DNA of 64,000 nucleotides from an uncultured Hoeflea sp. (GTDB lineage: Bacteria > Pseudomonadota > Alphaproteobacteria > Rhizobiales > Rhizobiaceae), in NCBI RefSeq assembly GCF_947501405.1, contig NZ_CANMVK010000001.1, forward strand, positions 1,364,001-1,428,000, given 5' to 3'. The position numbers were made by a program, and so were the translations under genes. Shown here piece after piece: positions 1-8,940 of this stretch; position 1 is the stretch's first letter, and every line of letters begins with the position of its first letter. Below the pieces are notes generated by a model. It ran no database searches and was not told the DNA's origin. It was given only the letters and a program-made list of their open reading frames with translations.

Positions 1-743
1 GCAACGATGCCTCGAGTTGTCTCGCCGGCAACCTTGACGCCACTGCGGGCGCCCGCAGCGAAGGCGGTGAGATCGAATTGATCTTTGATCTGTCCGGTCC
101 AGCGCTCGATGAGGCGATCATGGCCGTGGGCCATATTCCGCTGCCGCCGTACATTGCTTCCAAACGCGGCGAGGATGCGCGTGACCGGCTCGATTACCAG
201 ACCATCTATGCGCGCGAGGAGGGGGCGGTGGCGGCTCCGACCGCGGGGCTGCATTTTACACCGGAGCTGTTCGAGCGGCTCGACGCACGTGGAATCGAAC
301 GGCATTTTGTGACGCTGCATGTGGGCGCCGGCACCTTCCTGCCGGTCAAGGCCGAGGACACCGGCGATCACCGGATGCATGCGGAGATCGGCCATGTCAG
401 CGCGGCCACCGCTGACGCGCTCAACGCGGTGCGCGCACGCGGCGGCCGGATCGTCTCGGTGGGCACCACGTCGCTGAGGCTTCTGGAAAGTGCGGCCGGT
501 GAAGATGGTATGATCAATGCCTGGTCGGGCCCGACCGACATCTTCATCACTCCGGGCTACAAGTTTCGCGCGGTCGATGTGCTGATGACCAATTTTCACC
601 TGCCGCGGTCAACCCTGTTCATGCTGGTGTCGGCGTTTTCAGGTCTCAAGACCATGCGAAATGCCTATCGCCACGCCGTTGAGACGGGCTATCGTTTCTA
701 TTCCTATGGCGATGCCAGCCTGCTGTTCCGGAGTGAGCCGTGA
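1..743 (+). CDS. queA: S-adenosylmethionine:tRNA ribosyltransferase-isomerase QueA, 5'-truncated by window edge
   Basis: QueA transfers and rearranges the ribosyl moiety of SAM onto preQ1-modified tRNA to give epoxyqueuosine, the penultimate step of queuosine synthesis, in the cytoplasm. Only the C-terminal part, about 246 residues, is in the window. The frame is open from base 3 and the gene begins upstream; the family is usually about 350 residues. Recognisable family blocks are [26 protein letters not shown] and [13 protein letters not shown]. The stop codon overlaps the GTG start of tgt in a GTGA junction, so the two queuosine genes are translationally coupled. The TTG at 78 that could look like a start is an internal leucine codon, because homology continues upstream of it. 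Confidence 0.95.
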   Translation, partial: NDASSCLAGNLDATAGARSEGGEIELIFDLSGPALDEAIMAVGHIPLPPYIASKRGEDARDRLDYQTIYAREEGAVAAPTAGLHFTPELFERLDARGIERHFVTLHVGAGTFLPVKAEDTGDHRMHAEIGHVSAATADALNAVRARGGRIVSVGTTSLRLLESAAGEDGMINAWSGPTDIFITPGYKFRAVDVLMTNFHLPRSTLFMLVSAFSGLKTMRNAYRHAVETGYRFYSYGDASLLFRSEP

Positions 744-1876
744 CCACTGATACCTTTGAATTCAAGTGTCTCGCCACCGACGGAAAGGCGCGGCGCGGCG
801 AAATTGTCATGCCGCGCGGAACCGTGCGCACTCCGGCGTTCATGCCAGTGGGCACCGGTGGCACGGTCAAGGCCATGTACATGGATCAGGTGCGCGATCT
901 GGGCGCCGATATCATTCTTGGAAACACCTACCACCTGATGCTCCGCCCCGGGGCCGAGCGGATGGCGCGGCTCGGGGGGCTTCATGAATTTGCACGCTGG
1001 CCGCATCCGATCCTGACGGACTCAGGCGGGTTTCAGGTCATGTCGCTGTCGGGTTTGCGCAAGATCACGGAACAGGGGGTGACTTTCCAGTCGCATATCG
1101 ACGGCTCACGCCACGAGATGTCGCCCGAACGCTCGATCGAGATTCAGGGACTGCTGGGCTCCGACATCCAGATGCAGCTTGATGAGTGCGTCGCGCTGCC
1201 GGCCAGCGAGAGCGAAATTGAACGGGCAATGGAGATGTCATTGCGCTGGGCTGATCGCTGCAAGACTGCCTTTGGCGACCAGTCGGGCAAGGCGATGTTT
1301 GGCATTGCCCAGGGCGGCGATGTACCGCGTTTGCGGGAGCGTTCGGCGCAAGGGCTCGCCGGGCTCGATCTCAAGGGCTATGCGGTTGGCGGGCTTGCCG
1401 TAGGCGAACCGCAGGATGTTATGCTTGAGATGCTTGATGTGACCTGTCCGCTGCTGCCGACTGAGAAGCCGCGCTATCTGATGGGAGTCGGCACGCCCGA
1501 CGACATCCTTAAATCGGTAGGCCGCGGCATCGACATGTTCGATTGCGTAATGCCGACCCGTGCCGGCCGGCACGGGCTGGCCTTCACCCGTTACGGCAAG
1601 ATCAACCTTAAAAACGCCCGTCACGCGGAAGACACGCGGCCACTGGATGTGCAAAGCGATTGCCCGGCGGCACGCGACTATTCCCGCGCCTATCTGCATC
1701 ACCTTGTTCGCTCCAATGAATTGTTGGGCGCGATGCTGATCACCTGGAACAATCTGGCCTATTACCAGAGCCTGATGACGGGTATCCGCGCGGCAATCGA
1801 GGCTCGCCGGTTCGAGGATTTTGGCGCTGATACCCAGGCCGAATGGGCCGCAGGCGATATCGCTCCGCTCGTTTGA
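740..1876 (+). CDS. tgt: tRNA-guanine transglycosylase Tgt
   Basis: Tgt exchanges G34 for preQ1 in tRNAs with GUN anticodons, one step before QueA. The protein is 378 residues, normal for the bacterial family. It has the DSGGFQ block at 94-99 (active-site Asp94), the GGLAVGE block near 218-223 and the nucleophile Asp265 in [12 protein letters not shown]. The C-terminal zinc site is unusual. The positions that are Cys, Cys, Cys and His in E. coli are Ser306, Cys308, Ala311 and Asn337 here, so three of four ligands are missing. The surrounding sequence ([12 protein letters not shown]) is well conserved, so a sequencing error is unlikely. The start is GTG inside the queA stop. The second reading of the pair is secure; loss of zinc binding is an inference. 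Confidence 0.95.
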   Translation: MTTDTFEFKCLATDGKARRGEIVMPRGTVRTPAFMPVGTGGTVKAMYMDQVRDLGADIILGNTYHLMLRPGAERMARLGGLHEFARWPHPILTDSGGFQVMSLSGLRKITEQGVTFQSHIDGSRHEMSPERSIEIQGLLGSDIQMQLDECVALPASESEIERAMEMSLRWADRCKTAFGDQSGKAMFGIAQGGDVPRLRERSAQGLAGLDLKGYAVGGLAVGEPQDVMLEMLDVTCPLLPTEKPRYLMGVGTPDDILKSVGRGIDMFDCVMPTRAGRHGLAFTRYGKINLKNARHAEDTRPLDVQSDCPAARDYSRAYLHHLVRSNELLGAMLITWNNLAYYQSLMTGIRAAIEARRFEDFGADTQAEWAAGDIAPLV

Positions 1877-1912
1877 GCAAAATCAGAACCGGCTTAATCT
1901 GTATCGTCTGCC

Positions 1913-2242
1913 TTAATCAGCGTCGAGCGTCTTTTCGCAATGTGACGGGCCACCCTTGGGATCGGTTCGGTCGGAGATGGCGCGAATTCTGGTGATCTTG
2001 TAATCTTTGCTGACATTCAGTTCGACGGTGCAGGAGCGGCCGCGCGAAAATCCACCACGCCACTTGTAAAGCGCCGAGCCGCCGGGGCCGGCCTCATCGG
2101 AGATCGGCGGGCCATAGGCGGCAAAGAATGTATCGGCGCCCTTGCCGTTCCAGCGCGCCTGCAACGGATTCGAGGGCACTGTTGTCGTGCAGGCGGTAAG
2201 GGCGACGGCACAAATTGCCAGAAACGCATTCCTGAGGCGCAT
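1913..2242 (-). CDS. small predicted lipoprotein
   Basis: This 109-residue protein has a short positively charged start (MRLRN), a hydrophobic stretch and the lipobox LTAC. Lipid attachment is therefore predicted at Cys18, followed by a Thr/Ser-rich linker. The mature part has two further cysteines, around residues 71 and 102, that could form a disulfide in the periplasm. It contains a YGPP-type motif near residue 43 seen in many small alphaproteobacterial lipoproteins. No function is known to me. It is convergent with tgt and stands alone; no strong terminator is visible in the 36 bases between them. Confidence 0.75.
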   Translation of the reverse strand: MRLRNAFLAICAVALTACTTTVPSNPLQARWNGKGADTFFAAYGPPISDEAGPGGSALYKWRGGFSRGRSCTVELNVSKDYKITRIRAISDRTDPKGGPSHCEKTLDAD

Positions 2243-2386
2243 GGTGGAGACATCCCTTGAGATCGTGGTTCATCTGCTGAGACCGCGGTGGCCAGCTTGA
2301 TCAGTCATAGCGGATTCGAGGCAAAGGGAAAATGCTTGTCGGACCCGACCGTGATTGCGACCAGTCTGGCAAATCCGGTGCGGGGA

Positions 2387-2869
2387 TCAGGCAATCGACA
2401 GGATTTCCAGTTCCCGGTCTCCCACTTCCACCACATCGCCGGGCGCCTTGCCCATCAGCGCCCGCGCCACTGGAGATGCAAATGAGATGCTGCCGGTTTT
2501 GGGATCGGCTTCATCTTCGCCAACGATGCGGTAGGTCTGCGGTGGCGCGTCGTCGCGGGTGAAAGTCACCGTTGAGCCAAAAGCCACCGCGTCCGGATTG
2601 GATGGATCCGCAATCACCTGCGCGGTGCGGACCCGTTCGGTGAAATAGCGTGCATCGCGTAAGGGAACGGCTTGCTGACGCCTGCGTTCATTGACATCTT
2701 CGATCGTCCTGGCTGCCTCATAGGCTGCTCGCGCGGCTTGCAGCTCAGCTTGCAACTGCTGCAACCCGGCCTCGGTTACCAAATTCGGGTGTAGCGAAAT
2801 TGGCCGGTCGGGCAGCAGGGTTTCGGCTGCGGTTTCGGAACTTTCTTCCTTGGTAAAGGCGACGCTCAC
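2387..2869 (-). CDS. GreA/GreB-family transcription elongation factor
   Basis: Gre factors insert a coiled coil into the RNA polymerase secondary channel and stimulate cleavage of backtracked RNA. The 160-residue protein has an N-terminal extension of about 25 residues, a predicted coiled coil (about 30-85) and a C-terminal FKBP-like domain with the family hallmarks VTFTRDD, YRIVGEDEAD and SPVARALMGK. The coiled-coil tip differs from classical GreA: the usual GDLKENAEY is replaced by EDVNERRRQQ, and the arm is about six residues shorter. An Asp-x-x-Glu pair is still present. It is probably a divergent paralogue rather than the main GreA, so no gene symbol is assigned. Confidence 0.85.
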   Translation of the reverse strand: MSVAFTKEESSETAAETLLPDRPISLHPNLVTEAGLQQLQAELQAARAAYEAARTIEDVNERRRQQAVPLRDARYFTERVRTAQVIADPSNPDAVAFGSTVTFTRDDAPPQTYRIVGEDEADPKTGSISFASPVARALMGKAPGDVVEVGDRELEILSIA

Positions 2870-3005
2870 GACGTGTCTCCGATTTGGCGGACGGGGTCAA
2901 TTCAAGCCTATGGTGCGATGACAAGTCAACGTCGTAGGCGGCCGTCCGGTTCCGTACGGCAAAAGGCAGCAAACCGGTTTGAAGCATGGTGCTGGTGGAT
3001 GGGGT

Positions 3006-3461
3006 TCAAATCTGCGGCGCGGCCGCCTTGATCATCTGCACGCCGTTGATCTTGAAACTGCCGTCCGGTTGGCGTTCGAGCGAGTAGAGCGCTGTCCAGT
3101 CCTGACCATCGGGACCCTGGATTAGCACCTCCTGGACAAGGCCTGAGCCATCAGGCGCGGATTTCGAACGGCCGAAGGCGAAATTGCCCGGCCGGTAGAC
3201 CGGCTGATAGCCGCGCTTGACCATGTCAAAGAAGCGGTTTTCATCGGGGTAAAGCCGCTTGATCGAAGGCGCCGCAAAGGAATAGGCGGCTTGCATGTCA
3301 TCATTGAGAAAGGCGTTGATCTGGCTCTCAATCACCTGTTGTCCCGCCGCGGCGTCGTCGGCGCGGGCAGCTACGGGCGCGATTAGCAACGCAAGGGCAA
3401 GTGCTGCGCAGCGGGCGATAAGCCCCGCGCGTAAGGTAAAGGGCAGGGCAAGTGACAGCAT
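3006..3461 (-). CDS. DUF4864 domain protein, exported
   Basis: The chosen start is the ATG at 3459-3461 because a perfect AGGAGG lies seven bases upstream. An ATG seven codons earlier has no such site. The 151-residue product starts with a hydrophobic signal peptide (about residues 1-35, ending near ARADD). It then shows the DUF4864 pattern: IESQINAFLNDD, AYSFAAPSIK, the MVKRGYQPVYRP block, and a final WTALYSLERQPDGSFKING strand. The domain has an NTF2-like look and is of unknown function. It is likely periplasmic. It stands alone between greA-like and MDR genes. Confidence 0.8.
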   Translation of the reverse strand: MLSLALPFTLRAGLIARCAALALALLIAPVAARADDAAAGQQVIESQINAFLNDDMQAAYSFAAPSIKRLYPDENRFFDMVKRGYQPVYRPGNFAFGRSKSAPDGSGLVQEVLIQGPDGQDWTALYSLERQPDGSFKINGVQMIKAAAPQI

Positions 3462-3635
3462 GACGCATCCTCCTGCAGACATCAGATAGGACGGCCGCGG
3501 GTTGAGGAAAGCTTCAACGCGTGTTGAAAATCATCCGGATTGTCGTTTGCTCCGGCGTCAGCGGAAATAATCGAAATGAAATCAAATGCATGCCAGAGTT
3601 TTCAAAGAATCTGATTCCACGCACTCAATCCGGCC

Positions 3636-4673
3636 TTATGGCACGATCATAACCTTGCCATCGCCAAGTTTGAGCGCCTTGGGCAACTCCTCCAATGCGT
3701 CGGCCAGCTTGACGGTGGCGACGACCTCGGTTTTCCAGGCGCCGGAAATGAACCGGTTTTGCACCGCGCGCAGTGTCTTGAGCTTTTCGATGATCGAAGC
3801 CCGGCGAAACCACTCGGCCAGCCAGTAACCCTCGATTTTCTTGTTCATGAAGATCAACTGTCCGGTCTCGGGGATCGACGGGGCCTCGTTGTCGAGCTTG
3901 CCATAGATCACCCAGCGGGCGCGCGACGGCATGGCCGTGAAGATGTCGGCCGAAAGTTGATTGGCGACCGCATCGAGCAGCACCCGCGGCTTTTCGGTCT
4001 TGCAAAGCCCGGCGAGCTTGCTGTCGAAGTCCGGATCCGATTGCACCAGCACATGGGCTGCGCCCAATTGCATAAGATGCGCGGCCTGGCTTTGCTTCCG
4101 GATCACCGCGATCATCTGATAGCCGTTGTCGCGGGCCAGACCCGCCATCAGCTTGCCAAGCTGGCTGAAGGCAGCGGTGAAGATGAAACTCTTGGAGCCC
4201 GATTGTTTGACGATGTCGAACATCGTCCACGCGGTAACCGGATTGACCACGTGGCCTGCCGCGTCCTCATCGCGCATTCCGGATTTAATGACCACACAGG
4301 TTGCGGCGGAGGCGACGATATACTCCGCCCAGGCGCCGGACCCGGCTGTGCCGCCGACGAAGGCCACGCGCTTGCCCTTGAGGTAACCGGCATAAAGCCC
4401 CTTGCTGTCCACCACGTCGCCGACGCCTTCGAACCCGGCGGCAGCACCCTTGACGCGCGGCTGGCCGTATTCGCCCTTGACGAAATAGAGATCAGAGGGA
4501 TTGACCGAGGCCATGCGCACCTTGATCAGCACTTCGCCGGCGCCGGGCCTGGGGACCGGCATTGCGCCATATTCGAGATAGGGTGCGAGTGTGTCGACAT
4601 CCGCGCCGGTGCGGGTGTCGGAAAGGCCGTCGTGTTTCAGGATCAGGGCGTTCATGCTGGCGGGAACGGTCAT
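3636..4673 (-). CDS. medium-chain dehydrogenase/reductase, zinc-independent (quinone oxidoreductase-like)
   Basis: This 345-residue member of the MDR superfamily probably reduces an enoyl or quinone-type substrate with NADPH. It has a GroES-like N-terminal half (VPRPGAGEVLIKV, ASVNPSDL near 64) and a Rossmann half. No catalytic or structural zinc cysteines are apparent. The usual AxxGxVG nucleotide loop is replaced by FTAAFSQLGKL, which is atypical. The start is the ATG at 4671-4673, with AAGGAA just upstream. This puts it ten bases after the stop of the neighbouring MDR gene, so the three minus-strand genes (acyl-CoA dehydrogenase, MDR, MDR) form one operon. The substrate is unknown. Confidence 0.8.
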   Translation of the reverse strand: MTVPASMNALILKHDGLSDTRTGADVDTLAPYLEYGAMPVPRPGAGEVLIKVRMASVNPSDLYFVKGEYGQPRVKGAAAGFEGVGDVVDSKGLYAGYLKGKRVAFVGGTAGSGAWAEYIVASAATCVVIKSGMRDEDAAGHVVNPVTAWTMFDIVKQSGSKSFIFTAAFSQLGKLMAGLARDNGYQMIAVIRKQSQAAHLMQLGAAHVLVQSDPDFDSKLAGLCKTEKPRVLLDAVANQLSADIFTAMPSRARWVIYGKLDNEAPSIPETGQLIFMNKKIEGYWLAEWFRRASIIEKLKTLRAVQNRFISGAWKTEVVATVKLADALEELPKALKLGDGKVMIVP

Positions 4674-4683
4674 GTGCTTTCCT

Positions 4684-5652
4684 TCAAGGAACGAGAATGG
4701 TCTTGCCGATGGCGCCGCGATCGAGAATGCGTTGCAAGGCGGCGGCACCATCTGCGAGCGGCCAGCGTTCATCGATCCGCGGCTTGATCAAGCCGGTGGC
4801 GTGCCAGGCGAACAATTCGCGGTTGTTTGCGGCATAGGCCTTGGGCTCGCGGGACACGAAGGCGCCCCAGAACACGCCGATCAGCGAGAACTCCTTCAGT
4901 AGCGCCAAATTGACGGCGAGCGTCGGGATTTCGCCCGAGGCGAAGCCCACCACCAGCAGCCGGCCGTTGCGCGCCATGGCGCGTGCAGCGACCTGAAATG
5001 CGTCGCCGCCCACCGGATCGAAGGCGACATCGACGCCAGCGCCGCCGGTCTCGGATTTGAGCGCCTCGCGCAAGCCGTCATAGGGCAGGGCGACATCTGC
5101 GCCGGCCTCTTTGCAGGCGATCTGTTTGTCCTTTGTCGAGGCCACGGCGATCACCCGTGCGCCAATCGCCTTGCCGATGGCAATCGCCGCCAGCCCGGTC
5201 GAGCCCGCGCCGCCGAGCACCAGCAGGGTTTCGTCCTTCTTGAGGTCGGCGCGCTGGCGCAGGGCGTGGTGAGAGGTGCCCCAGGCACACATCAATGCGC
5301 AGGCATCCTCGGCCGTCATGTAATCGGGCCGGGCGAAGACGCGGGACGCAGACGCGCGCACTTTCTGTGCGTAGGCGCCGTGATCGAGCAGCGCCACCAC
5401 CTTGTCGCCAACATTGAACTGCGTCACCTGATCGCCAACTGCCGCGACGATGCCTGCGGCTTCCATCCCCGGCACAAAGGGGGTCTCGGGCTTCATCTGA
5501 TAGAGCCCCTGCACCAGGAGCCCGTCGGGAAAATTCACCCCGATCGCTTCGGCGCGGATGATGACGTCACCCGGCCCCGGTTCGGGGTCGGGGATGTCGC
5601 GATACTCGAGTTTCGAGACCGGCCCGTATTCGTCGCAGAGGATTGCCTTCAT
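4684..5652 (-). CDS. NADPH:quinone oxidoreductase-family MDR protein
   Basis: This 322-residue protein is a typical zinc-free quinone/enone reductase. It has IPDPEPGPGDVIIRAEAIGVN at about 19-39, the FVPGMEAAGIV block, and the nucleotide-binding VLGGAGSTGLAAI loop near 146. It then has the family segment DVAFDPVGGDAFQ. The start is the ATG at 5650-5652, because the N-terminus MKAILCDEYG aligns with family starts. The upstream in-frame extension would overlap the acyl-CoA dehydrogenase. It follows that gene by seven bases, so co-transcription is likely. In a catabolic cluster it could reduce an enoyl intermediate, but this is an inference. Confidence 0.85.
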   Translation of the reverse strand: MKAILCDEYGPVSKLEYRDIPDPEPGPGDVIIRAEAIGVNFPDGLLVQGLYQMKPETPFVPGMEAAGIVAAVGDQVTQFNVGDKVVALLDHGAYAQKVRASASRVFARPDYMTAEDACALMCAWGTSHHALRQRADLKKDETLLVLGGAGSTGLAAIAIGKAIGARVIAVASTKDKQIACKEAGADVALPYDGLREALKSETGGAGVDVAFDPVGGDAFQVAARAMARNGRLLVVGFASGEIPTLAVNLALLKEFSLIGVFWGAFVSREPKAYAANNRELFAWHATGLIKPRIDERWPLADGAAALQRILDRGAIGKTILVP

Positions 5653-5659
5653 GGCCGGA

Positions 5660-6886
5660 TCAAACCTTCTCCTGGGTATGGCGCTTGAGTTCGGCACGGG
5701 CGACCTGACGGCGATGCACGGCATCGGGACCATCGGCAAGGCGCAGGGTGCGCAAATGTGTCCACATCCGCGCAAGCGGCGTGTCCTGCGAGATTCCCTG
5801 ACCTCCGAACATCTGGGCGGCCTCGTCGGTGACCTTCAGGGCCACCCGCGGCGCCACCACCTTGATCTGACTGATCCATGGCGCTGCGGCGCGGGCATTG
5901 CCCTGATCCATCATCCAGGCGGCCTTGAGGCACAACAGCCGCGCCATTTCGATTTCCATCCGGCATTCGGCGATGATGTCGAAATTGGCGCCGAGCTGGG
6001 CGAGCTTCTTGCCGAAGGCCTCGCGGTCGAGTGCGCGCTTGCACATCAGTTCGAGCGCCATTTCGGCCTGTCCGATGGCGCGCATGCAGTGGTGAATTCG
6101 GCCCGGTCCGAGCCGGCCTTGCGCAATTTCGAACCCCTTGCCTTCGCCCACCAGCAGATTGTCAGCGGGGACCCGGACATCTGAGAATTTCAGGTGGTAA
6201 TGGCCATGCGGCGCGTCGTCCTGGCCATAGACCTGCATCGGGCGGAGCTTTTCGATTCCGGCGGTGTCGGCCGTCACCAGGATCATCGAGTGACGGGCAT
6301 GTTTGGGCGCATCATCATCGCCGGTGCGGACCATGACGATGTAGATCGCGCAGCGCGGATCGCCGGCGCCCGACGCCCACCATTTCTCGCCATTGAGCAC
6401 ATAATCGTCGCCATCGCGCACGCAGGTCATGGATATGTTGGTGGCGTCCGATGAAGCGACATCGGGTTCGGTCATCAGATAGGCGGAGCGGATCTTGCCG
6501 TCGAGCAGCGGTTCCAGCCAGCGGCGCTTATGCTCGGGCGCGCCATAGCGATCGAGCACCTCCATGTTGCCGGTGTCCGGCGCAGAACAATTGAAGGTTT
6601 CGGCGCCCAGATGCGCCTTGCCCATTTCTTCGGCGAGGTAGGCATATTCGACCGTGGTCAGCCCGTTGTCCGCATGGGTGCGCCACAGGTTCCAAAGCCC
6701 GCGTTCACGCGCCTTGGCTTTGAGGCTTTCGAGAATTTCGGTCTGCCGGGCCGTGTAGCTCCAGCGGTCGCCCTGTGCACCGACCTCGGCCAGAAATTCC
6801 TCGTCGAGCGGGATGATTTCGTTGCGCACCATGTCGCGCACCGCCTCCAGAACGGGGTGAAGATGGGCCGAGATGCCCAGATCCAT
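5660..6886 (-). CDS. acyl-CoA dehydrogenase, ACAD10/11 (LvaC-like) type
   Basis: FAD-dependent acyl-CoA dehydrogenase, 408 residues, with the ACAD10/11-type FAD/substrate block MTEPDVASSD at about 138-147, NGEKWWASGA at about 163-172 and AFGKKLAQLG in the C-terminal helical domain. The C-terminus (MFGGQGISQD, DGPDAVHRRQVAR) also matches this subgroup rather than short-chain ACADs. ACAD11-like enzymes act with an APH-fold kinase, fused in mammals or separate in Pseudomonas levulinate degradation. Such a kinase is encoded divergently at 7913. The start is uncertain: ATG at 6886 is preceded by GAGG; a TTG at 6904 with GGGAG upstream would add six residues. Confidence 0.85.
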   Translation of the reverse strand: MDLGISAHLHPVLEAVRDMVRNEIIPLDEEFLAEVGAQGDRWSYTARQTEILESLKAKARERGLWNLWRTHADNGLTTVEYAYLAEEMGKAHLGAETFNCSAPDTGNMEVLDRYGAPEHKRRWLEPLLDGKIRSAYLMTEPDVASSDATNISMTCVRDGDDYVLNGEKWWASGAGDPRCAIYIVMVRTGDDDAPKHARHSMILVTADTAGIEKLRPMQVYGQDDAPHGHYHLKFSDVRVPADNLLVGEGKGFEIAQGRLGPGRIHHCMRAIGQAEMALELMCKRALDREAFGKKLAQLGANFDIIAECRMEIEMARLLCLKAAWMMDQGNARAAAPWISQIKVVAPRVALKVTDEAAQMFGGQGISQDTPLARMWTHLRTLRLADGPDAVHRRQVARAELKRHTQEKV

Positions 6887-6961
6887 GGATTTTGCCTCAG
6901 TCAAGTTGATCTCCCATCGGTCTTGCGCTCAGGGTCCGCACGGCTCAATCCGAATCTTCCC

Positions 6962-6977
6962 TTTACGCACACGTCAA
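6962..6977. promoter_or_regulatory. candidate operator, 16-bp near-palindrome in divergent promoter region
   Basis: The sequence TTTACG-CACA-CGTCAA is an inverted repeat with five of six arm positions matching. It lies midway between the acyl-CoA dehydrogenase start (6886) and the SDR start (7093), where a regulator of both units would sit. It resembles TTnACG-N4-CGTnAA sites that I associate with MerR-type regulators of acyl-CoA catabolism such as LiuR, but I recall that motif only approximately. No regulator gene is adjacent. Confidence 0.4.
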
Positions 6978-7092
6978 TTGTTTGCCATGCTAGTCGCCGC
7001 AGGTCCGGGCGGCAATCGCTCCTGCAGCAATTCAATCGGGCTATTGTCGCGTTGCGATGCGCGGGATGACCCGGGGAGGAGAAGGCGGCACA

Positions 7093-7911
7093 ATGGGTTA
7101 TGTGGATGAGTTGTTTTCGGTTCGCGGCAAAACAGCGCTGGTGACCGGCGGGGCGACGGGAATCGGCCGGATGATCGCCACCGGCCTGGCCCAGGCCGGC
7201 GCCCGGGTGCTGATCGCCTCGCGCAAGGGAGAGGATTGCGCCAGGGTGGCCGATGAGATCAATGCGCTTGGCGGCGAGGGAACGGCTGAAGGCTTTGCCG
7301 GCGATGTCGGGACCGAAGAAGGGGTTACGGCGCTGGTCGAGGCGGTGAAGTCGCGCACCGGAAAGCTCGAAATTCTCGTCAACAATGCCGGCGTTTCCTG
7401 GGGGGCAAGTTATGAGGAGTTCCCCCACGCGGCCTGGGCCAAGGTGATGGCGGTCAATGTCGCCGGCCTTTTCACACTGACCCGGGACCTGACGCCGCTG
7501 CTGCGCGCTGCCGGCAGCGATGAGGATCCGGCGCGGGTGATCAATCTGGGCTCGGTGATGGGCACCCAGCCGCTGGCCGACGGCGCCTATTCCTACACGG
7601 CCGCCAAGGCAGCGGTGCATCATCTTACCCGGACGCTCGCCAACGAACTGGCGGAACGGCGGATCACCGTCAACGCCTTCGCGCCAGGGCCGTTTCAAAG
7701 CAAGATGACTGCATTCGCAACCGCGCGTGACGATCAGGTCGAGCGGATCGGCGCCGGGGTGCCGCTGGGGCGTATCGGCGCTCCGGAGGATGTTGCCGGT
7801 GCTGCGATCTATCTGTGCAGCCGCGCCGGGGCCTATATCACCGGTGCAATCCTGCCCATTGATGGCGGCGTGTCGACACAGCACGGCATCCGCCTGTTCA
7901 AGGACGCCTGA
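7093..7911 (+). CDS. short-chain dehydrogenase/reductase (SDR)
   Basis: This 272-residue classical SDR has TGGATGIG at 18-25 (dinucleotide binding), NNAG at 97-100, Ser154 and the catalytic pair Tyr168/Lys172 in YTAAK. The C-terminus (GAILPIDGGVSTQ) is standard. The start is the ATG at 7093, with a purine-rich GGAGGAGAAGG upstream; an earlier in-frame ATG lacks family similarity. The stop is followed after one base by the phosphotransferase start, so the two are co-translated. By analogy with levulinate-type pathways it may interconvert a keto and a hydroxy acyl-CoA, but the substrate cannot be read from the sequence. Confidence 0.87.
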   Translation: MGYVDELFSVRGKTALVTGGATGIGRMIATGLAQAGARVLIASRKGEDCARVADEINALGGEGTAEGFAGDVGTEEGVTALVEAVKSRTGKLEILVNNAGVSWGASYEEFPHAAWAKVMAVNVAGLFTLTRDLTPLLRAAGSDEDPARVINLGSVMGTQPLADGAYSYTAAKAAVHHLTRTLANELAERRITVNAFAPGPFQSKMTAFATARDDQVERIGAGVPLGRIGAPEDVAGAAIYLCSRAGAYITGAILPIDGGVSTQHGIRLFKDA

Positions 7912-7912
7912 G

Positions 7913-8938
7913 ATGGACACCGAACCCTTTGATCTCGAAGCGCTGGCCGATGAGTTGCATGAGTTGGTTCCCGGCTTTTCCGGGCTGCATGCGATTGAAA
8001 AGTTCAACACCGGTCAGTCAAATCCCACCTACCGGGTGGAGGCCGACAGCGGCCGCTATGTGCTTCGCGCCAAACCACCGGGAACGCTGCTCAAATCGGC
8101 CCATCAGGTGGATCGCGAATACCGGGTGATGAAGGCGCTCGCCGGGCAGGGCGTACCCGTGCCGAAGGTGTTCGCGCTGTCGGATGAGCACAGCGCCATC
8201 GGCCGGATGTATTTCGTCATGGAACTGGTGGAAGGCCACATCTTCTGGGATCCGGCCTTGCCTGAAACCACCAGGGATGAGCGAACGGCCATCTATGACG
8301 GCATGAATGACGTGCTGGCGCGGCTGCACAGCGTCAACCCGGAGGACGCCGGGCTTGGCGATTTCGGCCGTCCAGGCAACTATTTCGCGCGACAGATCAA
8401 ACGCTGGCGAGAGCAATATCTGGCAAGCAAGACCGATGAGTTGCCGGACATGGATCGGCTGATGGCCTGGCTTGAGGATCATCTGCCCGATGATGACGGA
8501 CGGGTGTCGGTGGTGCATGGCGATTTCCGGCTCGACAACATGATCTTCGCCGGTCATGGCGAGGAAGTGCTGGCGCTGATCGATTGGGAGTTGTCGACGC
8601 TGGGCCACCCGATGGCCGATCTTGCCTATCAATGTATGCAATGGCGGTTGCCGCACGCCAGCGGATTTCGCGGGCTGGGCGGGCTTGACCGCGCGGAACT
8701 CGGCATTCCCAGCGAGGCGGACTATGTCGCCCGCTACAGCGAGCGCAGCGGCATTGCCGTCGACAACTGGACCTTCGGCCTGGCGTTTTCCTTCTTCAGG
8801 CTCGCGGCCATTCTCCAAGGCGTCTACAAGCGTTCACTTGACGGCAACGCCTCCAATCCCGATCGCGCCCGTGAGATCGGCAAGGCGGTGCCGCTGCTGG
8901 CTGCGATGGCCGGTGATATCATCAACGGAGAGGGGTAA
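7913..8938 (+). CDS. APH-fold phosphotransferase (ACAD10/11 kinase-domain / LvaA-like)
   Basis: This 341-residue protein belongs to the aminoglycoside-phosphotransferase-like kinase family. It has the catalytic Brenner motif HGDFRLDN at 202-209, the metal-binding DWE at 224-226, the ATP-site lysine region YVLRAKPPG at about 49-57, and the VMELVEGHIFWDP hinge that typifies the ACAD10/11-associated subfamily. In that family the kinase phosphorylates the hydroxyl of 4-hydroxyacyl-CoA so that the partner dehydrogenase can eliminate phosphate. The sequence shows the kinase; the substrate is inferred from the pairing with the ACAD at 5660-6886. It is flanked by SDR genes with 1- and 2-base gaps. 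Confidence 0.85.
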   Translation: MDTEPFDLEALADELHELVPGFSGLHAIEKFNTGQSNPTYRVEADSGRYVLRAKPPGTLLKSAHQVDREYRVMKALAGQGVPVPKVFALSDEHSAIGRMYFVMELVEGHIFWDPALPETTRDERTAIYDGMNDVLARLHSVNPEDAGLGDFGRPGNYFARQIKRWREQYLASKTDELPDMDRLMAWLEDHLPDDDGRVSVVHGDFRLDNMIFAGHGEEVLALIDWELSTLGHPMADLAYQCMQWRLPHASGFRGLGGLDRAELGIPSEADYVARYSERSGIAVDNWTFGLAFSFFRLAAILQGVYKRSLDGNASNPDRAREIGKAVPLLAAMAGDIINGEG

Positions 8939-8940
8939 GC

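Noticed and set aside
3759-4787. 342-codon plus-strand frame opposite the MDR gene
   Set aside because: It is antisense to a clear MDR protein and has low-complexity His/Gly-rich composition.
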